A stretch of DNA of 33,192 bases from DASPOJ01 sp049790315 (lineage in GTDB: Bacteria; Acidobacteriota; Terriglobia; Acidiferrales; UBA7541): the NCBI GenBank assembly GCA_049790315.1, contig JBAQYV010000127.1:1-33192 (forward strand), read 5' to 3'. The stretch's first letter is position 1. The number at the start of each line of letters is the position of its first letter. A program made the translations under genes and the position numbers. Shown here in pieces: positions 8,675 to 17,407 of the stretch. Below the pieces are notes generated by a model. That model searched no databases, was not told where the DNA came from, and saw only the letters and a program-made list of their open reading frames with translations.

Positions 8675-8948
8675 AAGTCTAGATTTCACCTAGTCTTCGA
8701 TGAGTCCCAGTGGAATGACTTTCAAGTAAGCCACTGACCTACTTCCTTGGCAATTGTGTGGCCGAAGCCGATTACCGATACAAGGTCTGGCGCATAGCGT
8801 TAAGTAGCTTGTAATCAACACGTTATCAGGCGTGAGCTTCCGCAACCGCCTTGATTCACAGAGCTGACCCACAACCTGGCCATGCATTATCATAGCTCGG
8901 GAGAAAATGAATGCCACATTCGAGCCCCGTCTGCTCGTAGTCGACTCG

Positions 8949-9090
8949 TCAGTCGTCGCTTCGACCCGTCCTACCGCCGGGTTGGCGCTGCCCTTCCGCG
9001 CACCGATACTTCTGGAGGTGCTCTTCGACAAACGCGAGGAGAGCGTCGCGGAATTGTTGGAACGATTGAAACTCAATGGTCTTCATAACG
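8949..9090 (-). pseudogene. Partial, decayed copy of the 10046-11191 gene
   Basis: Reading the minus strand from about 9090 gives MKTIEFQSFQQFRDALLAFV followed by EEHLQKYR. This matches VKTIEFQSSQQFHDALLAFV and EEQQQKYR near residues 305-333 of the intact protein at 10046-11191. Over roughly 95 bp the two DNA stretches are about 80% identical by eye. After the matching part the fragment diverges and stops at 8949-8951. The N-terminal 300 residues are absent, so this is a leftover of a duplication or recombination. Confidence 0.7.
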
Positions 9091-9157
9091 AAGAGCGGCG
9101 CAGGCGGCGAAACAAACCGATCTTGATCGCTAGCTGGGCTAGTGAAACAATCGCCGG

Positions 9158-9972
9158 GTGACGTCGATTGAAGACTTGCGATACACGCCGCCGCTGCTGA
9201 CTAAGCCGTTCCCCCGCGGCCTGGCTGTTGAAACAACACTGCAACACTTTGTCATCGTGACATATTGGGTCGATCCGGAGAGCCTGCGAAAGCTCATTCA
9301 TTCTCGATTTGAGCCAGTGCGCCTGGGCCTCAAGGGCGGATCTCCGCGGGCGTTGGTTTCTGTCGTAACGTTTCTCGACCGAGATTTTAGATTTGTGGCG
9401 TGTCCTTACTTCAAACGGAGTTTTGGCCAAACAAACTATCGCGCTTACGTCGAAGACACTCAAACGGGCGAACAAGCGGCATGGTTCTTCGGAACCTGCC
9501 TGGACTCGGTGTCAGTCGTTATCCCGCACTATCATCTATGGCGACTGCCGTGGTACCGCGCACGGATGGATCTCGATTGCCGATACGATGAAGCGAAGGC
9601 GAAGTACTCGACTTTCAACGTTAGAACTCGATCCGACTGGGCGCCAGCATGGCTTGCGATCCAAGATTCAGGGCGACCGCCTGCGGAGTTGGCTGGGGTG
9701 TCTATTTGGAAGCGGGACTCGTATTTTTAACCCATCCCATGCGCGGATATTTCTTTCGTAGGGATGGAATCTTAGGGAGCTACAGCGTATGGCATGATCG
9801 CGCGCAACTGACGGTGGGGACAATTCAGGAGGCAAGATATCCCCTTCTGCAGCGGCTCGGGCTGGTCACTGAAGGCGACTGCGGGGATGTTCATAGCGTG
9901 CTGCTCCAGCGGAACATCGACTTTACAATCTACCTACCGCCATACCGTGTCAAAGCGAAATCTCCTGATTAA
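9158..9972 (+). pseudogene. DUF2071 (YqjF-like) protein, split by a frameshift
   Basis: Two overlapping plus-strand frames together make one DUF2071-type protein. The first (9158-9730) gives the N-terminal two thirds, including FVIVTYWVDPESLRKLIH, GSPRALVSVVTFLDRDFR and WFFGTCLDSVSVVIPHYHLW. The second frame (to 9972) gives the C-terminal third: LTHPMRGYFFRRDGILGSYS, WHDRAQLTVGTIQEARYPLL and HSVLLQRNIDFTIYLPP. Continuity is lost between about 9690 and 9720, which suggests a one- or two-base indel. The family has an acetoacetate-decarboxylase-like fold and no firm biochemical role. The start (GTG 9158) is poor, without a ribosome-binding site. It may be a true pseudogene or a sequencing/assembly error. 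It sits between the two copies of the neighbouring gene. Confidence 0.75.
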
Positions 9973-10045
9973 CGTCGCCTATTACACCCGAGAACCAAAA
10001 GGAATCGGTATTCACTGTCGCCTATATTCTGATTAGCCGGGCGGT

Positions 10046-11191
10046 TCACCTAGGCGAGGGAGTCCACTCCACGCGGGGTGGCAGCGTCACGAGTCTCACG
10101 AGCGGATCGCCGCCCTGCGGTCGCATATCTTTCAATTCCAGATCAAGTTCTGGAAGAGAGTCTTGAGCGTCTGTGAACGTCGACAGCCTGTGATTCCAGA
10201 GCGCAGTTGCTGTCGCTCGGTACTTCTGTTGTTGCTCTTCGACGAACGCGAGAAGAGCGTCGTGAAATTGCTGGGACGATTGAAACTCGATGGTCTTCAC
10301 AACGGAGGTTTGCCAAGCAATTGATTCGGGAGAAACATCCAACACCTCAGCAATTAGCCGCAGACGTTCGCTCGGACCAAGATACACACCCGTCGATAGG
10401 CCGCAAGAATCTCCTAGATAGTGAGTCGACTGTTGGCGAATCGCGTAGATCGGATCAATCCCCGCTACGACAAGAAAAGCGCCATCGCTTTTTTGTTTGG
10501 ATAAAGCGTATTGGCCGGTTGTGGGCCAGTCAGGGCGGGGCTGGTCGATAAAAGCGCCGCAGGAACTGCCCGATCCGCCACTGAACCCCTTGTCTCCCGG
10601 AGGGACGACATACACCGTGGCATGGACTCGTATGCTCGCCAGAAGTTCACCCGCGAATCCAAAAGGCGGGTGGAGCGACAACAAGGACGCGCTGACATAC
10701 TGAAGATCAAAGCCATGCTCTGGAGGAAAGCGAAAGAAATCGAGCGCCAGTGGGCTTGATTCTTCATCCGGCAATCGCGTGAGAAGAATGGCGACAGCAT
10801 TTCCGAAATCCGGCGCCAGAGTTCGCAACGTATTGCCAGGGACGGTCACGTTCATTTGGATGAGCGCGTCGAGGATGGCGGCCATCGCATCGCGTGAATC
10901 CTTCTGGTCAGACGATAATTGCGGTTGCGGCGAATCGCCGGGAGCCTGCGGTGATATCGGGACCCAGCGGCTCGCCAAGTCCAAGAGGGCGGGGACCACG
11001 GCTTGATCGCTTGCGACCAGCGCGTCATGCGCGCCCCAGGCTTCAAGTCGCGGATTCCCGCTTTGCAACCAGCTCTGCATGATGTTCTCCGTCGGCAAGG
11101 CACCGTTGCCGGGCGGCGTCTGCGCCGGAATGGAGGGTGTGAACGCCGCCGCGAAACATCCGGTACAGAGTAAGCGATGAAGGAGGGTCAT
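10046..11191 (-). CDS. Secreted protein of unknown function
   Basis: The 381-aa protein has a signal peptide (about 1-23, LLHRLLCTGCFAAAFTPSIPAQ). I recognise no domain. Residues 35-140 contain helical, Ala/Leu-rich segments (PRLEAWGAHDALVASDQAVV, PALLDLASRW, DAMAAILDALIQMNV) that resemble HEAT/ARM-type repeats. The middle holds a Gly/Ser-rich beta-type segment with paired cysteines (GGSGSSCGAFIDQPRPDWP, YLGDSCGLSTG). The C-terminal ~70 residues are charged. A short fragment of a paralogue remains at 8949-9090, which suggests the family duplicates in this genome. No operon partner is evident. The function is unknown. Confidence 0.7.
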   Translation of the reverse strand: MTLLHRLLCTGCFAAAFTPSIPAQTPPGNGALPTENIMQSWLQSGNPRLEAWGAHDALVASDQAVVPALLDLASRWVPISPQAPGDSPQPQLSSDQKDSRDAMAAILDALIQMNVTVPGNTLRTLAPDFGNAVAILLTRLPDEESSPLALDFFRFPPEHGFDLQYVSASLLSLHPPFGFAGELLASIRVHATVYVVPPGDKGFSGGSGSSCGAFIDQPRPDWPTTGQYALSKQKSDGAFLVVAGIDPIYAIRQQSTHYLGDSCGLSTGVYLGPSERLRLIAEVLDVSPESIAWQTSVVKTIEFQSSQQFHDALLAFVEEQQQKYRATATALWNHRLSTFTDAQDSLPELDLELKDMRPQGGDPLVRLVTLPPRVEWTPSPR

Positions 11192-11449
11192 GGTAAGGGA
11201 TCAATCGATCGAGTGAACGTGCGCTCCTTGTAAATGGATGCGCGAGGCACGGCAAGTGCTGTCCGGAAAACGATGACCTCGGGTGCCGATTCGCTGACGC
11301 TCGCGTCTCGATCCGGATTGGCGCGGTCGGGAGCCTCGTCTACGTGAAGACCATCTCGAGCATCATCTTGCCGATGAGACCAAAGGGTGATTGCAGTTCA
11401 GGCCATGCGCAGATTTAGTTTTATATTGCCGTTTGTGGCGCGTCGTACG

Positions 11450-13768
11450 CTAGGCCGCAGAGGTTGGTCCGGACAACCCGAACTCTTCCTCTAAAACTTT
11501 GTAGTCGCGGCGGAGATCGCGCATGAGGGCGATGAATTCGGGATGGTTGTGGAGCGAACGTAAACACGGATCAATTTCGAATGCGCGATGGTTGGGAAGC
11601 CCGGTCTCAGCGCACCGCTTTAGTTCGGCCATTGCTTTGTCAGGTTTGGAGCACATGGCATAGACACCGGCGGCGCAATGCGAGGAATGGTGAAGATGGA
11701 CCAGGCTCCTCTTGCTAGCCACGGCTTCGTCCGCGAGTTCCTCGGCTCGCTTGAAATCGCCCTCACGGGCCAAAATCAGTCCTTCCAAACTCGTGAGCTG
11801 AGGCTCTTCGGGGATCATCTGGCGGGCCTTGCGGAGTTTCTCGCGCGCCTTTTCCAATTCCCCGAGATAGATCGACGGCAACGGAGCAACTATGTTGGCA
11901 TGGACTAACCCGGGCTCCAGGGCGAGAGCCTGTTGATACAAATCATCCGCCTTGGCATAGTGACCCTCATAAATCTCGATATACGCGCGGCCAGCGTAAT
12001 TCAGCGCGAATTGAGGATTTGCGAGAATCGATTCGTCATAGTCCCTGTAGGCGGCTTCGTAAAACCCGCTGTGAAACAAAACCCCGGAGCGATGTGAGCG
12101 GGCGTTGTACCGGCTCGGATTGATCGTTACGGCTGCGTTGAGAGCCTTAAGAGCAGGCCGCACCTGAAATCCGCGCGCGGGCGACCACAGGATCATCCCT
12201 CGGGCGCAGAAGGCATTGCAGTTGACCGGGTCCAGTTCCAAAGTCCTTGTCACGGCCTGCTCGGCGCGAATAAACCATTTGGGATCGGGATCCAGATGCC
12301 CCCCCATCTGGCAGCAAACGCTGGCGAGCATCCCCCAGGCGTCCGCGAAATTAGGGTCGAGATCCACGGCGCGGTCAAGCATCTCGATCGCCGCAATGAG
12401 ATCGAACTTATTGAAGCAAACGGACCGATCGACTGCTCGCATGTAAAGTTCAAATGCCAGCGGGTGTCTTGTGGCGGCAGCGGTCTGCGACGGCTTCTCG
12501 CGAACCCGCGGAGTCAAAGCATCGAGAACGGAATCCGCGAGCCGGTCCTGCAAACCGAATAGGTCCTCCATGTCGCCTTCGATTTTGGAAGAATGGAGAG
12601 CGTGCGCGTCGCGAAGCTCCCACACTTGGACAAAAACTCGCACGCGAGAGCCCATTTTTTGAATACTTCCTTCGGCCACCAGATCTACATTGAGTTCCCG
12701 TGCAATTTGGATCCACTCCGTATCCTTGTCGGCATATTTCACGACGCTACTGGTGGGGCGAACCACGAGGGTAGGAGAGGAGCCGAGGCGGTTCGCAACA
12801 GCATCCGCCAAAGCCACCGAGAGGAACCGCTCTTCCGGAGCGCCGGCTCGGAACTGGAAGGGTACGACTGCGACAGACCTTCGGCCACCACCACTCGGAA
12901 TGGCAACAGCCTGTGCGGAAGACGAAAGCGATTTCAGCGCCTCGGCGACTTCGGATGCGTGCGCCGGGCGCCGCGCGGGGCTCTTTTCCAAACACTTTTG
13001 GATGACGCGATCGAGCGCCGCAGGGAGTCCCGGCCGGAGACTGCTTGGAGCCGCGGGGGCCGCAGTGGCGATCTCATGCATCACTGCGAGAGCGCTCGGG
13101 CCAGTGAAAGGAAGCCGGCCCGTTGCGGCTTCGTAAAGGACGGAGCCGAGCGAAAATATGTCGGAGCGCCTGTCAACGGCGTCGCCGCGAGTTTGTTCCG
13201 GCGACATGTAAGCGACCGTGCCGACAATCGCTCCGGGACTGGTCAGCAGCGTATCTAGCGTGGCGGACGAAAGCGTATCCTGGCCAACCTTTGCCAGACC
13301 AAAATCGAGAATTTTGGCGTGACCGCGCTCGGTAACGAAGATATTTGCCGGTTTGAGGTCGCGGTGGACGATGCCCTTCAGATGAGCAGCGTCGAGGGCA
13401 TCTGAGATTTCAATGCCGAGCGCCAGGAGCGCTTCGACGTTCAGGGGGCTAGCGGCGATGTGTTCCTTCAGCGTGGCACCCTGCAGAAATTCCATGGCAA
13501 TGAAAGCTTGCCCGCTTTCTTCGCCAATATCGTGGATGGTGCAAATGTTTGGGTGATTCAGTGCGGAGGCTGCCTGGGCCTCTCTTTCAAAACGCGCGAG
13601 TGTCTGCGGGTCTCTGGCTACGTTATCGGGCAAGAATTTGAGCGCAACAAAACGACGCAGGCGGGTATCTTCGGCCTTGTAAACAATGCCCATACCGCCG
13701 CCGCCGAGTTTTTCCAGTACGCGGTAGTGCGAGAAGGTCCGGCCGACGAGCGCGTCTGTATCTGGCAT
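11450..13768 (-). CDS. Ser/Thr protein kinase with FlgO-like and TPR domains
   Basis: The 772-aa protein has three parts. A Hanks-type kinase domain (about 15-280) has the Gly loop LGGGGMGIVY (21-30), VALKFL lysine K44, catalytic HRDLKPAN (135-142), DFG at 155-157 and MSPEQ (188-192) in place of APE. All catalytic residues are present, so it should be active. Next is a FlgO/TolB-N-like domain (about 297-420, SVAVVPFQF and LVAEGSIQKMGSRVRVFVQV), the arrangement seen in adenylate-cyclase-like and kinase-TPR proteins. A long TPR region (about 435-760) follows, for protein contacts. I see no transmembrane helix between the domains, so it is probably cytosolic, unlike many PknB-type sensors. Start ATG 13768 lacks a strong ribosome-binding site. 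This architecture is typical of Acidobacteriota. Ligand and targets are unknown. Confidence 0.92.
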   Translation of the reverse strand: MPDTDALVGRTFSHYRVLEKLGGGGMGIVYKAEDTRLRRFVALKFLPDNVARDPQTLARFEREAQAASALNHPNICTIHDIGEESGQAFIAMEFLQGATLKEHIAASPLNVEALLALGIEISDALDAAHLKGIVHRDLKPANIFVTERGHAKILDFGLAKVGQDTLSSATLDTLLTSPGAIVGTVAYMSPEQTRGDAVDRRSDIFSLGSVLYEAATGRLPFTGPSALAVMHEIATAAPAAPSSLRPGLPAALDRVIQKCLEKSPARRPAHASEVAEALKSLSSSAQAVAIPSGGGRRSVAVVPFQFRAGAPEERFLSVALADAVANRLGSSPTLVVRPTSSVVKYADKDTEWIQIARELNVDLVAEGSIQKMGSRVRVFVQVWELRDAHALHSSKIEGDMEDLFGLQDRLADSVLDALTPRVREKPSQTAAATRHPLAFELYMRAVDRSVCFNKFDLIAAIEMLDRAVDLDPNFADAWGMLASVCCQMGGHLDPDPKWFIRAEQAVTRTLELDPVNCNAFCARGMILWSPARGFQVRPALKALNAAVTINPSRYNARSHRSGVLFHSGFYEAAYRDYDESILANPQFALNYAGRAYIEIYEGHYAKADDLYQQALALEPGLVHANIVAPLPSIYLGELEKAREKLRKARQMIPEEPQLTSLEGLILAREGDFKRAEELADEAVASKRSLVHLHHSSHCAAGVYAMCSKPDKAMAELKRCAETGLPNHRAFEIDPCLRSLHNHPEFIALMRDLRRDYKVLEEEFGLSGPTSAA

Positions 13769-13900
13769 GTGCGGGAAATATTAGGGTCCGGCAGCGGGCC
13801 TGTCAATCGTGACAAGTCTCACCGCGGTACTGCTTGGCGCGTGAGCTAAGCAAGTGAAATAGCGGGCCGACACAAACTGCGACTTGGTCCGGAAATAGAA

Positions 13901-13934
13901 AGCGGGCCGGAGGAAGTACTCCTCGTGGCCCGCT
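13901..13934 (-). terminator. Intrinsic terminator of the A-type Fe-S carrier gene
   Basis: The arms AGCGGGCC (13901-13908) and GGCCCGCT (13927-13934) pair. A second inner pairing, GAGGA (13910-13914) with TCCTC (13920-13924), closes a 5-nt loop. On the minus strand the stem is followed by TTTCTATTTCC, a reasonable U-rich tail, about 75 bp after the gene's stop codon. Confidence 0.75.
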
Positions 13935-14009
13935 CTGATAAGGATCGTTGTGTACGGCGATTAGAAACGGGCGGAGACTAGCTCCTACCCTACAAAGGCT
14001 GGCGCGCTA

Positions 14010-14333
14010 TTAAACGCTGAAGGAACTGCCGCAGCCGCAGGTGCTCTTCACATTGGGATTGTTGAATTTGAAGCCGGCGCCTTCAAGAGTTTCGACGTAG
14101 TCGATTTGGACGCCGTCGAGGTACATCTCGCTCATTTGATCGACGAGCACCTTGAGGCCGCCGAATTCATAAATATTGTCGGTGTCGTTTTCCTTGCTGT
14201 CAAAAGCCATGTGATAGGAAAAGCCCGAGCAGCCGCCACCAACCACCGCTACGCGCAGGGCTGTGGGGGCTGGGGTCTGTTGCCCCATGATTTCTTTGAC
14301 CTTTTCGGTCGCGATCGGTGTGACGTTCAACAT
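14010..14333 (-). CDS. erpA: A-type iron-sulfur cluster carrier (HesB/IscA/ErpA family)
   Basis: This 107-aa cytosolic protein receives or carries Fe-S clusters and passes them to apo-enzymes. The three cluster-ligand cysteines are in the expected places: C35 in VGGGCSGFSY, and C99 and C101 in TCGCGSSFSV. The length is standard. ErpA, IscA and SufA cannot be separated by sequence reading alone, so the symbol is tentative. GGAGGA sits 9 nt before the ATG. It has a near-consensus promoter (14411-14439) and a terminator (13901-13934), so it is a single-gene unit, divergent from isocitrate dehydrogenase. No isc or suf genes are adjacent. Confidence 0.92.
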   Translation of the reverse strand: MLNVTPIATEKVKEIMGQQTPAPTALRVAVVGGGCSGFSYHMAFDSKENDTDNIYEFGGLKVLVDQMSEMYLDGVQIDYVETLEGAGFKFNNPNVKSTCGCGSSFSV

Positions 14334-14410
14334 GGTCCTAAATCCTCCCGTGACAGGCGTTTGCGGCGCCGTGGCCCAATCGAAACCTCAACCTAATGGC
14401 GTACTGAGGC

Positions 14411-14439
14411 ATTATATCAGATGCCGCAGGATGTGTCAG
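14411..14439 (-). promoter_or_regulatory. Sigma70-type promoter of the A-type carrier gene
   Basis: Read on the minus strand: -35 CTGACA (14434-14439), a 17-bp spacer, then -10 TATAAT (14411-14416). Initiation would fall near 14404, giving a leader of about 70 nt. Confidence 0.75.
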
Positions 14440-14486
14440 GTTGCAACATCCGAACAGGTGATTTCGACAATACGCAGCGTTTTCCG

Positions 14487-14492
14487 TACAAT
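14487..14492 (+). promoter_or_regulatory. Possible -10 element of a leaderless isocitrate dehydrogenase transcript
   Basis: TACAAT ends only 6 bp before the ATG at 14499, with TTCGAC 18 bp upstream as a weak -35. No Shine-Dalgarno sequence precedes the ATG. If used, transcription would begin at or next to the start codon. Confidence 0.35.
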
Positions 14493-14498
14493 GAAATT

Positions 14499-15509
14499 AT
14501 GACGCACACAATCACACTTTTGCCGGGCGACGGAGTGGGGCCCGAGGTCGCGAAAGCTACGCAGCGGGTGGTGAAAGCGGCGCGCGTAGCGGTGAATTGG
14601 GAGCTGATTGAGGCACCGTCGGCTGCGGGAAGGCGCACCGGAGAATTTCCGCATCGCGAGGCACTGGAAGCGATCGAGCGCAATCACGTGGGATTGAAAG
14701 GGCCGATGTCCACGCCGATCGCGGAAGGTCCGCCGAGTATCAACGTGGCGCTGCGAAAGGAACTCGATCTTTACGCCAATTTGCGGCCAGCGCGAAATCT
14801 GGAGGGCGCGCCTTCGCGGTGGAAGGGCGTGGATTTGGTGGTGGTGCGGGAGAACACGGAGGATCTTTACGCCGGGCTGGAGCACACGATCGTGCCGGGA
14901 GTGGTGGAGAGCCTGAAAATTATCACGGACAAGGCTTCCACGCGGATCGCGCGGTTCGCATTCGAGTATGCCCGGCGCATCGGGCGGAAAAAGATTCACG
15001 CGATTCACAAAGCGAACATCATGAAGCTCTCCGACGGAATGTTTCTGAGCGCGACGCGGCGCATAGCCAAGGAATATCCGGACATTGGGTACGCGGAAAT
15101 GATCGTGGACAATACGTGCATGCAACTGGTGATGAACCCGACGCAATTCGACATGCTGGTGTTGCCCAATCTATACGGCGATGTGGTGAGCGACCTGGCG
15201 GCGGGACTTGTGGGCGGACTCGGATTGGTGGGCAGCGGAAATATCGGCGAGCATGCGGCGCTGTTTGAAGCCGTGCACGGGACGGCGCCGGACATCGCCG
15301 GAAAAGGGATTGCGAATCCGACGGCGCTGATTCTAAGCGCGGTGATGATGCTGAATTATTTGGATGAGATTCCGGCGGCACAACGGATCGAGCAAGCAAT
15401 CGCGCAAGTATTTCGCGAGGGGAAACATTTGACGCGCGATGTGGGCGGCCAGGCTACGACGGAAACGTTTACGGACGCGGTGGTCGCGGCGCTGGAAGGC
15501 GCCGGATAA
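14499..15509 (+). CDS. NAD-type isocitrate dehydrogenase (isocitrate/isopropylmalate dehydrogenase family)
   Basis: This cytosolic 336-aa protein is a beta-decarboxylating dehydrogenase. Visible signatures are LLPGDGVGPEV at the N-terminus, substrate-site segments STPIAEGPPSIN and LDLYANLRPAR, the family block VVVRENTEDLYAGLEH, the catalytic Lys/Asp regions IHKANIMKLSDG and PNLYGDVVSDLAAGLVGGLG, and EAVHGTAPDIAGKGIANPTA for cofactor binding. ENTEDLYAG and the short length fit the NAD-linked, IDH3-like group that oxidises isocitrate to 2-oxoglutarate in the TCA cycle. Isopropylmalate or homoisocitrate dehydrogenase is a less likely alternative. I use ATG 14499 because MTHTITLLPGDG is the usual N-terminus; the frame opens 26 codons earlier. 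It is divergent from the Fe-S carrier gene and convergent with the acyltransferase. Confidence 0.9.
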   Translation: MTHTITLLPGDGVGPEVAKATQRVVKAARVAVNWELIEAPSAAGRRTGEFPHREALEAIERNHVGLKGPMSTPIAEGPPSINVALRKELDLYANLRPARNLEGAPSRWKGVDLVVVRENTEDLYAGLEHTIVPGVVESLKIITDKASTRIARFAFEYARRIGRKKIHAIHKANIMKLSDGMFLSATRRIAKEYPDIGYAEMIVDNTCMQLVMNPTQFDMLVLPNLYGDVVSDLAAGLVGGLGLVGSGNIGEHAALFEAVHGTAPDIAGKGIANPTALILSAVMMLNYLDEIPAAQRIEQAIAQVFREGKHLTRDVGGQATTETFTDAVVAALEGAG

Positions 15510-15571
15510 CGTTGCTGCCGGTTCGCGCGCGGCACGCTCTGGCTTGCGACTCAACCTTCCTGCCAATTCGT

Positions 15572-16828
15572 TCAAACTGAAACGCCGCTTGTGGCGGCCT
15601 TCGCTCGGAAATCGCGTGGTTGGAACGCCTCACGCGGAACGTCATAGCGGAAGCGATGACCGCGTTCGAGCAGTGGGCGCTCGAAAAAGCGCCAAGAGAG
15701 CCGAGCGAGAATGTAGGTGGTTGCGGCAGCTAGAAGAGTTACTGCTGTGCTGCTCGCGGTGGAGACTCGCGGCAAGTGGTTTAGCAGGACGCCATGGCAG
15801 ATGATGAGGACGGCTCCGTGAATGATGTAGATGCAATAGGAGACGGTGCCCAGGCTGCGCAGCCAGGACGCTCGCATGCATCTCGCTAGGATATCGGTGG
15901 GCCGCAGGAGAACAGAAAGCAGGCAGACCGCGTAGAACGTGGCGAGCCACGTGTAACCGACGGTTTGTTCGACCGCGCCGATGTTCAGTGGCGCCCACAG
16001 CAAGAGGCAAACAGCACCCGCGGCGAGCGCCATTCGCGCGGCATTCAACATTTTCCACTGATCTGCGATGCGCCTCTTCCAGCGTTCATCTCGCCAAACG
16101 AGCGCGGCTAGAACGCCGATGGCAAGGGCGTCGGCGCGGCAGGGCGTCAACATATAGATGGACATGGGCCGGATGCGCGCGACGGCGCGCAACGCGAGAC
16201 GCAGAAAGGGCGTGACGGCGATGATGGCGAAGAGCACGAAATAGAGATTGCGCTTGGACACGAAACGAATCACCCACGGACAAACGAGGTAAAACTGTTC
16301 TTCGACCGCGAGCGACCACAACTGCGTGAGCCAACCAGCGCCCAATCCCCAGAATGCGATGGACCACACGTTTTGCAGAAAGAAAAAATGGACGTAGACA
16401 GGAGTGCCGACCATTTCGGCGCGGCCGGAATTTGAATGCACCTGAAGCGTGTGGCCGGCGAGCGCGACCAGCGCAATGTACAGCAAAATCCACGCGTAAT
16501 AGAGCGGGACGATCCTGAAAAACCGGCGCGCGTAGAAGGCTTTGAAATAATTCGGCGAGGCGCGGGCGTCGAGAAGAATGCCGCCGATCAAAAAACCGGA
16601 GAGAACAAAGAAGAGGTCAACGCCGCTCCAACCGAGGGCGACGGCCTTCTGAAACAATGTCGCGATGGGCGCAACGGCGGTTGGCGGGACAACAATGTAG
16701 TGGATGCATACGACGGAGAGGACGGCGATGCCGCGCAAGCCATCGAGTTCGGGGATGCGAAAAGCTTTCGCCGCGGGTAAAGGCATCGTAATCTGGCGCG
16801 CTGCCGACTTCATAATCGACGATTGCAT
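15572..16828 (-). CDS. Acyltransferase family 3 integral membrane protein (OafA/YrhL-like)
   Basis: The 418-aa protein has about ten transmembrane helices. The signature segments are ELDGLRGIAVLSVVCIHY (28-44, with the conserved active-site His43), LFFVLSGFLIGGILLDAR and FYARRFFRIVPLYYAWILLY. A WSLAVEEQFYLVCPWV block follows, all typical of the Acyl_transf_3 family that moves acyl groups onto surface sugars or exported metabolites from the inner membrane. The OafA-type C-terminal SGNH domain is absent, so it is the short form. Internal ATGs at residues 6 and 15 are alternative starts. It has no operon partner, and the acceptor is unknown. Confidence 0.9.
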   Translation of the reverse strand: MQSSIMKSAARQITMPLPAAKAFRIPELDGLRGIAVLSVVCIHYIVVPPTAVAPIATLFQKAVALGWSGVDLFFVLSGFLIGGILLDARASPNYFKAFYARRFFRIVPLYYAWILLYIALVALAGHTLQVHSNSGRAEMVGTPVYVHFFFLQNVWSIAFWGLGAGWLTQLWSLAVEEQFYLVCPWVIRFVSKRNLYFVLFAIIAVTPFLRLALRAVARIRPMSIYMLTPCRADALAIGVLAALVWRDERWKRRIADQWKMLNAARMALAAGAVCLLLWAPLNIGAVEQTVGYTWLATFYAVCLLSVLLRPTDILARCMRASWLRSLGTVSYCIYIIHGAVLIICHGVLLNHLPRVSTASSTAVTLLAAATTYILARLSWRFFERPLLERGHRFRYDVPREAFQPRDFRAKAATSGVSV

Positions 16829-16960
16829 ACAGAAATAGTGAATTCAACGATGCGAACGTTCCGTGTTTCAGAGCGGTACAGGTGAAATACCGGGGGCGAG
16901 AGGTCAGAAACCGGGTGCGGCGAGGCGACGCGCTAGATAAGAGCGGCGCGATTCTCGCAA

Positions 16961-16989
16961 TTGACATTGCACGCGGGCTCGGCAAAAAT
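16961..16989 (+). promoter_or_regulatory. Sigma70-type promoter of the ferredoxin gene
   Basis: TTGACA (16961-16966), a 17-bp spacer and AAAAAT (16984-16989) lie upstream of the GTG at 17030, giving a leader of about 34 nt. The -35 is consensus; the -10 matches four of six positions. Confidence 0.55.
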
Positions 16990-17029
16990 AGACTTTCTGT
17001 TCCAGAGGAATACAGGACAAGGAAATCGA

Positions 17030-17407
17030 GTGCCCTACACACAGCCGTCGATTGAAGAATACGTTGCCGGTCAGGTAGTAAAGGAAGCGCCGCTGTCGAC
17101 CGGTACGAACACCAAGCGCAAGCGCAAACCTCACATTCTGGCTGTGATCAATGAATGCTGCACGGGGTGCGCGGGATCGCCGGCGTGTGTGGATTATTGC
17201 CCCGTGGAAGATTGCATGTTCTGGGCTTCGGACGTGGATCATCCGCCGCTCGGACGGATTATCGTGGATCCGCTGCTCTGCATCGGGTGCAAATTGTGCA
17301 CGAGCAAAGGGCCGGATGGGGCGTTTCTCGAGGGGTGTCCGTGGGACGCTATCGACATGGTGCCGCTGGCGGAATTTGAGGCGGAGCAGGGCGCGTTGCC
17401 GTATTGA
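17030..17407 (+). CDS. Ferredoxin with two Fe-S cluster motifs
   Basis: This 125-aa soluble electron carrier has an N-terminal extension (1-40) followed by two cysteine groups. The first is C44-x2-C47-x5-C53-x3-C57-P, with extra cysteines C43 and C62. The second is C84-x2-C87-x2-C90 followed after 12 residues by C103-P. The spacing is longer than in the minimal 2[4Fe-4S] ferredoxins, so each cluster loop carries an insertion; the cluster types need spectroscopy. The GTG start has AGGA 6 nt upstream; an upstream in-frame TTG at 16961 is the -35 box and is not the start. The gene stands alone with its own promoter, convergent with the respiratory locus. Partner enzymes are not visible. Confidence 0.85.
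   Translation: MPYTQPSIEEYVAGQVVKEAPLSTGTNTKRKRKPHILAVINECCTGCAGSPACVDYCPVEDCMFWASDVDHPPLGRIIVDPLLCIGCKLCTSKGPDGAFLEGCPWDAIDMVPLAEFEAEQGALPY

Noticed and set aside
8690..9076. 128-codon minus-strand ORF
   Set aside because: It runs out of frame over the paralogue fragment at 8949-9090 and shows no signal or domain.
12593..13258. 221-codon plus-strand ORF antisense to the kinase gene
   Set aside because: Shadow of the kinase coding frame, Arg-rich with no domain.
14436..15146. 236-codon minus-strand ORF antisense to isocitrate dehydrogenase
   Set aside because: His/Arg-rich mirror frame of a well-supported enzyme gene.
16961..17029. TTG start extension of the ferredoxin
   Set aside because: That TTG is the -35 box TTGACA; the GTG at 17030 has a good ribosome-binding site.
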